Positions 5,592 to 10,974 of a stretch of DNA of 10,974 nt are shown here, piece after piece (position 1 is the first letter of the stretch; the number at the start of each line of letters is the position of its first letter). The notes under the pieces were generated by a model that did not search any database, was not told where the DNA came from, and saw only the letters and a program-made list of their open reading frames with translations. Made by a program: the position numbers and the translations under genes. Origin of the DNA: Clostridiales bacterium. Its GTDB lineage: Bacteria > Bacillota > Clostridia > Christensenellales > CAG-138. The stretch spans positions 1 to 10,974 of the forward strand of contig WRCT01000046.1 of the NCBI GenBank assembly GCA_009783775.1, in the 5' to 3' direction.

Positions 5592-7522
5592 ATCGGATTC
5601 GTTTCCTCATACTGCTCAATCAACGCCTCCAGCCGCGCGCGGGCCTCGTCGATCGTTGCGCCGGGCAGCTGCGCGCCCGCCATGGTCAGGTGGCCGCCGC
5701 CGCCCAATTGCTCCAGGATCAGCTGCACATTCACCCGGCCGTAGCTGCGGCCGGAGATGAAGACCACCTCACCGTCGCGGCCCAGCACAAAGGCCGCGCG
5801 CACGCCGCGAATGCTGAGCAGCTCATCGGCGGCCTGGGCCGCGAGCAGTTTGCTGCCCTCGGTCTCGGGCGGCACGACGGAGACGGCGATTCCGCTCTCG
5901 CGCAGGGCCGCGTGCTGCACGACATTCGAGCAGGCCACATAGGCCGAAAAATCGTTCTGGAACATGAGCTTGACCGTGCCCAGGTCAGCGCCGTGGCGGC
6001 GCAGATACCCCGCCGCGTCAAAGGTGCGCGAGCCCACGTTGAAGGCAAACTGCTTGGTGTCCACCGTAATGCCCGCCAGCAACGCGCTGCAGGTGAACGC
6101 GGTTGGGCGCACGCCCTCGTCAAAGTATTGCATGACCTCCGCGACCATTTCGGACGCGCTGGACGCGCGGGATTCGAGCAGGTGCAGGGTGGCTTTTTCG
6201 ATATAGTCCGCGCCGCGCCGGTGGTGGTCGATCAACACGACGCGCTGGCAGAGCTCGATCAGTTCGGGCGCCTCCGAGGTGGAGGCCCGCTGCGTGTCCA
6301 CAACGACCAGAACGGACGAGGGTTTGAGCATGGCGCGCGCCTGCTCTGGCGTGACGATCAGGCCCCGCGTGGCGTTGTCGCTCTCAATATGCGCTACAGC
6401 GTCCGCGATGGTCAGACCCGCGCCGCTTAAGACCAGATAGGCCCGTGAGCCGATATGCATGGCGCAGGTGGCGATACCCAAAGCCGCGCCGACGCAGTCC
6501 ATGTCGGAGTGGCGGTGGCCCATGATGAAGACGTCGCCCGAGTTTTCAAACAGCTGGTGCAGCGCCTTGGCAAAGAGCCGCGCCTTGACGCGGGACTGGC
6601 CCGTGTCCCGCTGGCGCTTGCCGCCATAGAACCGATAGTCCGCGCCCTCTTTGATCACGACCTGGTCGCCGCCGCGGCCCAAGGCCAGCTCCATCGCCGA
6701 GCGCGCGCTTTCCTCGGACAACGCGAGCCTGGGCGCGACGCCCACCGCAAGCGAGAGCGAGACCATGGCGCCCGTGCCGGTTTCTATTCTATGCGCCGCG
6801 TCGAGCAGCGCGAAACGTTCTTTCTCCAGCTGCTCTAACTGCTTGGCCTCGATCAGGCAGAGGAACCGCCCGTTTTCATAGCGCCGATACACGCCGCCGA
6901 TCCGGTTCACCGTCTCCTCGATCAGACGCTCGACCTCGGTCATAACGGCCATGCGGCGCAGCTGCTGATCGCCCGTCAGCTCCTCATAGTTGTCCACATA
7001 GATCAGCATGAAGTAGGGCATTTGTTCCGTGTACAGCCGCTGATAGTGCACGGCCTCCGTGCGGTCGAGCCAGTATTGGAAGATCAAATCGGGCGCGTGC
7101 GGGCGCTTTAATGCCATGTGCATGACCTGGTAACTGTTGCCGCGATAGAGCGTTTGCAGCGCGTTGGTCGGGCGGTCCGGCTGATACTGCGGCAGAATGC
7201 CGCGAATGTTTTTGCCGTCGTATAAATCCAGCGCGGCCTCGTTGCGCCAGACGATCCGCCCTTCTTTGTCCATGACCAGCGCGGGTATGGCGACGAACGA
7301 GATCAGCTGCGCCGCCGCGCTCTTATTGTCGCCTAATACCTGGTCCATGCGGTGTTTCTGCCGCTTGCTGATCCGCGATTCCAGCAGCAGCACAACGCCC
7401 ACGCAGAGCAGGGCGGCGCCACAGGCGACAATGCCCGCGACCAAATGAAAATACCCGATGGCAAAGCACAGCCCTGCCAGCAGAACGCCGATGAGAATGT
7501 TGATCGCGCGGTAGACTTTCAT
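5588..7522 (-). CDS. gdpP: Cyclic-di-AMP phosphodiesterase GdpP (DHH/DHHA1)
   Basis: GdpP hydrolyses the second messenger c-di-AMP to pApA, affecting potassium balance, cell-wall stress and beta-lactam tolerance. The 644 residues are close to the B. subtilis length. Order: two membrane segments (about 5-24 and 28-47), a PAS-like domain (72-160, ALVMDKEGRIVWRNEAALDL), a degenerate GGDEF domain (170-300, with no GGDEF motif, as usual in this family) and the DHH phosphoesterase with GHRHSDMDC (335-343), VVVDTQ (406-411), DHH (432-434) and TVDTK (486-490). The DHHA1 domain ends with GRSYGRVNVQ and LGGGGHLTMAG (606-616). The metal ligands appear intact. The ATG at 7522 has no well-spaced Shine-Dalgarno: the nearest GGAG is 13 bases away, inside tandem heptamers. 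A consensus-like promoter lies 67 bases or more upstream. The usual downstream neighbour rplI is displaced by the DUF2812-like gene. Confidence 0.95.
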   Translation of the reverse strand: MKVYRAINILIGVLLAGLCFAIGYFHLVAGIVACGAALLCVGVVLLLESRISKRQKHRMDQVLGDNKSAAAQLISFVAIPALVMDKEGRIVWRNEAALDLYDGKNIRGILPQYQPDRPTNALQTLYRGNSYQVMHMALKRPHAPDLIFQYWLDRTEAVHYQRLYTEQMPYFMLIYVDNYEELTGDQQLRRMAVMTEVERLIEETVNRIGGVYRRYENGRFLCLIEAKQLEQLEKERFALLDAAHRIETGTGAMVSLSLAVGVAPRLALSEESARSAMELALGRGGDQVVIKEGADYRFYGGKRQRDTGQSRVKARLFAKALHQLFENSGDVFIMGHRHSDMDCVGAALGIATCAMHIGSRAYLVLSGAGLTIADAVAHIESDNATRGLIVTPEQARAMLKPSSVLVVVDTQRASTSEAPELIELCQRVVLIDHHRRGADYIEKATLHLLESRASSASEMVAEVMQYFDEGVRPTAFTCSALLAGITVDTKQFAFNVGSRTFDAAGYLRRHGADLGTVKLMFQNDFSAYVACSNVVQHAALRESGIAVSVVPPETEGSKLLAAQAADELLSIRGVRAAFVLGRDGEVVFISGRSYGRVNVQLILEQLGGGGHLTMAGAQLPGATIDEARARLEALIEQYEETNPM

Positions 7523-7530
7523 GATAGATG

Positions 7531-7558
7531 CCAGACTCCAGATCCCAGATTCCAGAGG
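7531..7558. repeat. Four tandem CCAGANN heptamers next to the gdpP start
   Basis: CCAGACT, CCAGATC, CCAGATT and CCAGAGG follow each other without gaps from 7531 to 7558, starting eight bases from the gdpP ATG. In the gdpP mRNA they read as four NNUCUGG units between the proposed promoter and the start codon, where a ribosome binding site would be expected. Confidence 0.75.
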
Positions 7559-7588
7559 GGATACCGATGATAACTTTTCCCTGATACC

Positions 7589-7617
7589 ATTTTACGCATT
7601 TCACCGGGAATCGTCAA
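7589..7617 (-). promoter_or_regulatory. SigA-type promoter for gdpP
   Basis: On the minus strand, TTGACG (7617-7612, 5 of 6 to consensus), a 17-bp spacer and TAAAAT (7594-7589, 5 of 6). The predicted transcription start is near 7582, giving a leader of about 60 bases. It separates gdpP from the nnrE-FAD pair upstream. Confidence 0.75.
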
Positions 7618-7627
7618 GGGAAATGCG
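7595..7627. promoter_or_regulatory. Dyad overlapping the gdpP promoter, possible operator
   Basis: CGCATTTC (7595-7602) and its exact complement GAAATGCG (7620-7627) are separated by 17 bases. The pair covers the whole -35 and spacer and touches the -10 box. It is not followed by a T tract in nnrE mRNA, so an operator is somewhat more likely than a terminator. No regulator gene is nearby. Confidence 0.5.
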
Positions 7628-7669
7628 CTCGGTCATGGGAATCCCTGATTAGGCCGCTGCTTCCGTTAT

Positions 7670-8289
<620 letters not shown>

Positions 8290-8293
<4 letters not shown>

Positions 8294-9906
8294 GTTTCTC
8301 CCCTCGCAAAGGTTTTTATGATCTCTTCGGCGGCCTTTAGCCCGTCCGCCGCGGCGGAGACAATGCCGCCCGCCCAGCCCGCGCCCTCACCCACCGGCCA
8401 GAGCCCGGGGTGGGACGGGGACTGCAAGCGCGCATCTCTTAAGATCCGCAGGGGCGCGCTGGTGCGCGACTCCACCGCCGTCAGGACCGCGTCGGGATCG
8501 GCAAAGCCCCGCAGCTGCCGGTCGAATTGCAGCAGCCCCTCCCGAATGCCGTCCGCGATAAAATCCGGCAGGCAGTCCCGCAGGTCGGCGGGCACGACGC
8601 CGGGCCGGTAGGTGGGCTGAATGCCCGCAAAGGCCTTGGTCTTCTGCCCCGCATAAAAATCCGCCAGACGCTGCGCGGGCGCAAAACCGCTCTCCCCGCC
8701 CAGACGGTAGGCCTGTTCCTCCAGCCGCTCGCAAAAGGCCAGACCCGCCAGCGGATCCGCGCCAAAATCGGAGGGCCCTACCTGCGCCACCACGGCGGAA
8801 TTGGCGTTTGCGCCGTCGCGCGCGTAGCGGCTCATGCCATTGACCACGACCTGGTTTATATCGCTCGCCGCCGCCACGACCAACCCGCCGGGGCACATAC
8901 AAAAGGTGTAGATGCCGCGCCCGCCCGCACGTCCCGTCAGGCGGTATTCGGCCGCGCCCAGACGCGGGTGCGCCCAAAAATCCCCGTACTGGCTGCGGTT
9001 GAGCCAATCCTGCGGGTGCTCGATCCGCAAACCGACGGCAAAGGCCTTGGGTGCCAGGGCCACGCCAGCCTCATGCAGCATACGGTAGGTATCCCGCGCC
9101 GCCTGGCCGATCGCCAGCGCCAGCGCGTTTGTCTCTATTTTCTCACTTTGCCCGTTTCGTTCTACGGTAATACCGGACAGCGCGCCGTCGCGCATGATAA
9201 GTCCGGTCAGCTTGCTCGAAAACCAAACCTCGCCGCCCAGGCGCGCGATCTCCTGTCGCATAGCCGAGACAATGCCCGTTAATCGGTCCGTGCCCAAATG
9301 GGGCTTGGCGGCGATGAGAATCTCCTCCGGCGCGCCGCAGGCCACCAGCCGCGCCAGCACCTCGGCCACGCGCCCGTCCTTGACCCGCGTGGTGAGCTTG
9401 CCGTCCGAAAACGTGCCCGCCCCGCCCTCGCCGAAGGCCACGTTGCTCTCTGTGTTCAGCTTGCCCGTCTGCCAATAGGTTTCCACGTCCTCGGTTCGCT
9501 CGGCCACGGGTTTGCCGCGCTCCAAGACCAGCGGGCGATAGCCCTGCGCCGCCAGCTGCCACGCCGCGAACAGACCGGCAGGGCCCAAGCCGACCACGAC
9601 AACGCGGCCCCGCAGCGGTTTTGCGCCGGGACGCAGTTCTACTTTTTCTTTTGGCAACACAGGTTCGGCCCGCAGACGCTTGTCACCCAGGATTTTGGCG
9701 GCCGTCTTGGCGTCGCAGCGGATCTCAATATGGGTGGAAAAATGAATGTCCCGCTTGTCGCGCGCGTCGACCGCCTGCCGCACGATACGCAGATGGGAAA
9801 TCTGCTCCGGCCTGACCCGCAGCTGCGCCGCCGCCTCGCGAAGAAAGGCCGCGTCTTCGCAGGCGAGGGGTTGTTTTAAGTTGGCGATACGCAGCAGGGT
9901 ATCCAT
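8290..9906 (-). CDS. FAD-dependent dehydrogenase, COG2509 type
   Basis: A 538-residue flavoprotein of the uncharacterised FAD-dependent dehydrogenase family (COG2509). Its substrate is unknown. After an N-terminal domain of about 95 residues comes the dinucleotide-binding fold VVVVGLGPAGLFAAW (102-116, GxGPAG), then LERGKPVAERTEDV (128-141), the family motif NVAFGEGGAGTFSDGKL (155-171), YTFCMCPGGLVVAA (333-346) with two cysteines, VESRTSAPLRILR (478-490) and a C-terminal FAD-contact region GLWPVGEGAGWAGGIVSAA (501-519). No membrane segment or signal peptide is visible, so it is cytosolic. The ATG at 9906 has AAGGAA about 10 bases upstream. It overlaps nnrE by 4 bases downstream, linking a redox enzyme with cofactor repair. 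Family assignment is confident; the reaction is not known. Confidence 0.9.
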
Positions 9907-9919
9907 GGGCGCAATTTCC

Positions 9920-9948
9920 TTGCAATCATAAACTTTTGGTAATATACT
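9920..9948 (+). promoter_or_regulatory. Possible promoter for the short-chain dehydrogenase
   Basis: TTGCAA (9920-9925, 4 of 6), a 17-bp spacer and TATACT (9943-9948, 5 of 6) face right. The leader to ATG 10144 would be about 190 bases and would contain the nested inverted repeat at 9993-10116. The -10 box directly abuts the -10 of the opposite promoter. This is a weaker match and I saw no better candidate closer to the gene. Confidence 0.4.
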
Positions 9949-9977
9949 AGTTTATGAGAAGGCGTTTGGAAAGTCAA
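9949..9977 (-). promoter_or_regulatory. Promoter for the FAD dehydrogenase-nnrE operon
   Basis: On the minus strand, TTGACT (9977-9972, 5 of 6), a 17-bp spacer and TAAACT (9954-9949, 4 of 6). The predicted start is near 9942, giving a leader of about 36 bases with AAGGAA ahead of the ATG at 9906. Confidence 0.6.
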
Positions 9978-9992
9978 GGCAGGGTTGTCAAC

Positions 9993-10116
9993 GGGAGTGT
10001 CCAAATGTGTGTTCTTGTGTCATTGCGGGCTTGACCCGCAATCTCATGAATAAAAGGGATTGCGGCTCGGAGGCCACAATGACGTTGTGCGAAAAGAACG
10101 CGCATTGGCCACTCCC
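9993..10116. repeat. Nested inverted-repeat element in the divergent spacer
   Basis: Outer imperfect arms (9993-10016 starting GGGAGTGTCCAAATG, and 10094-10116 ending CATTGGCCACTCCC) enclose a second palindrome with GTCATTG (10019-10025) and CAATGAC (10077-10083). Inside that, 10022-10029 and 10035-10042 form a perfect ATTGCGGG/CCCGCAAT stem. The inner part resembles widespread GTCATTGCG-type intergenic repeats. No ORF and no clear target-site duplication were seen. Confidence 0.75.
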
Positions 10117-10143
10117 TTCCAATAAAACCGAGAGGCAAAAAAA

Positions 10144-10968
10144 ATGAAAGACTTATTTGAAGGCAAAAACTGTATCGTCACCGGCGGATCCACCGGCATT
10201 GGCTACGGCCTGAGCAAGCGCCTGCTGGAGCGCGGCGCGAACGTGTGGCTTTGCAGCCGCACCGCCAAAAACATGGACAGCGTCCGCGAAGAATTCAAGC
10301 GTTTCGGCGACAGGGCGCATTTTGACGTGATCGACGTGCGTGACGCGGACCGGGTCACCGCCTATATCAACGGGATCGCCCAAAAGGGGCCCATCGACTA
10401 TTTGTTCAACAACGCCGGCGTTGGTTTCAGAGGCAGGTTTACGGAGACTACGCCGCAGATGTGGGAGAATGTCATGTCCGTCAATCTGTATGGCGTCGTC
10501 TATGGCTGCGATGCCGCCGTGCCCATCATGCTCGCGCAGGGCTACGGTCATATTGTCAACATCTCGTCGCTCTGCGGCTTTGTCCCGTTGCCGTATCAGA
10601 CGATTTATGCCGCTTCAAAATACGCGGTCGTCGGGTTTTCCGAGGCGCTGCGTTACGAATACGAGGAAAAAAATATCCGCGTTACGGTGGTCTGCCCGGG
10701 CCCTGTGGAGAGCATGATCTTTTACAGAAGCCAGGATTACAGCCTTGTGGAATGGGAATCATTGGCCCCGCCGCCGGAGTCCCTCACGCCCGAACAGGCG
10801 GCGGATGAGATTCTGGCGGGCGTGGCGGCGAATAGGGGGCTCCTGCCCATCACCGATATGGCCCGCGAATATTATGAAAACCTCGCCAAAGACCCGACGG
10901 CCAACGCCGAAAAGTTGAGAGCGCTCAGAAAAACCGTCGAAGATGATTTTGTGAAACTGGGGATATGA
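10144..10968 (+). CDS. Short-chain dehydrogenase/reductase (SDR)
   Basis: A cytosolic NAD(P)-dependent oxidoreductase with a classical SDR Rossmann fold; the substrate cannot be told from the sequence. The 274 residues show TGGSTGIG (13-20, cofactor loop), NNAG (89-92), and the catalytic set Asn114 (SVNLYG), Ser142 (NISSLCG), Tyr155 and Lys159 (YAASK), followed by CPGPV (184-188). Arg39 after the second strand (LCSRT) favours NADP(H) over NAD(H), an inference from family rules. The C-terminal extension from about 215 onward is helical and charged. GAGG lies eight bases before ATG 10144 after an A-rich stretch. The gene diverges from the FAD operon. Its TGA overlaps a possible ATG of a next gene. 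Confidence 0.93.
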   Translation: MKDLFEGKNCIVTGGSTGIGYGLSKRLLERGANVWLCSRTAKNMDSVREEFKRFGDRAHFDVIDVRDADRVTAYINGIAQKGPIDYLFNNAGVGFRGRFTETTPQMWENVMSVNLYGVVYGCDAAVPIMLAQGYGHIVNISSLCGFVPLPYQTIYAASKYAVVGFSEALRYEYEEKNIRVTVVCPGPVESMIFYRSQDYSLVEWESLAPPPESLTPEQAADEILAGVAANRGLLPITDMAREYYENLAKDPTANAEKLRALRKTVEDDFVKLGI

Positions 10969-10974
10969 GTTTGA
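10965..10974 (+). CDS. Possible start of a following gene (only three codons visible)
   Basis: ATGA at 10965-10968 overlaps the SDR stop, and the frame reads Met-Ser-Leu up to the window edge. This is a common coupling arrangement, but the GGGG upstream is only two bases from the ATG, so the start is uncertain. Confidence 0.2.

Noticed and set aside
5561..6430. Long plus-strand open frame opposite gdpP
   Set aside because: It is antisense to a gene with intact DHH motifs, is His/Arg/Ala-rich as expected for a GC-rich shadow frame, and has no ribosome binding site.
7523..7604. Upstream GTG-started open frame overlapping the gdpP leader
   Set aside because: It is out of frame with gdpP, mostly translates the heptamer repeat, and its start lies upstream of the predicted transcription start.
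7523..7669. c-di-AMP riboswitch ahead of gdpP
   Set aside because: The leader is only about 60 bases from the best promoter and shows none of the conserved elements of the ydaO class, which is much longer.
8527..9282. Plus-strand open frame opposite the FAD dehydrogenase
   Set aside because: Shadow of a well-supported flavoprotein gene; no recognisable domain and no start signal.

Overview
The window looks like chromosome of a GC-rich member of the Bacillota (Clostridia-like). The main evidence is the gdpP, rplI, dnaB gene order, which is a conserved Firmicutes cluster, together with a Firmicutes-type ClpX and consensus-like SigA promoters. I cannot place it to genus. Coding density is high, most genes are housekeeping, and no phage, CRISPR, tRNA or rRNA signal was seen.

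Layout. On the plus strand, 2-1051 is the 3' part of clpX and 1139-2059 encodes a membrane-anchored Tim44-like protein with a C-terminal zinc ribbon. These converge on a minus-strand block read from right to left: a COG2509-type FAD oxidoreductase (9906-8290), an NAD(P)HX epimerase nnrE that overlaps it by 4 bases (8293-7670), gdpP (7522-5588), a DUF2812-like membrane protein (5142-4120), rplI (4028-3579) and dnaB (3577-2198). A plus-strand short-chain dehydrogenase (10144-10968) diverges from the FAD gene at the right end, and a further gene may start at 10965.

How the genes fit together. clpX (protein quality control), rplI (ribosome), dnaB (replication fork) and gdpP (c-di-AMP breakdown) are core functions. 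The FAD oxidoreductase and nnrE are probably translationally coupled, which suggests redox-cofactor work with repair of damaged NAD(P)H. The DUF2812 gene is the odd one out. It is visibly more AT-rich than its neighbours, sits between gdpP and rplI where those genes are normally adjacent, and is bracketed by two same-orientation copies of a 52-bp palindromic repeat.

The most unusual content is between the genes. Almost every spacer holds small palindromic elements, often nested: a 23-bp perfect inverted repeat enclosing two hairpins at 2065-2183, the 52-bp repeat pair at 4057-4108 and 5281-5332, a mosaic of at least four elements at 5166-5591, four tandem heptamers next to the gdpP start codon, a dyad over the gdpP promoter, and a nested inverted repeat at 9993-10116. 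I see no clear new multi-gene system. The best leads are the inserted DUF2812 gene and the composite intergenic repeats.
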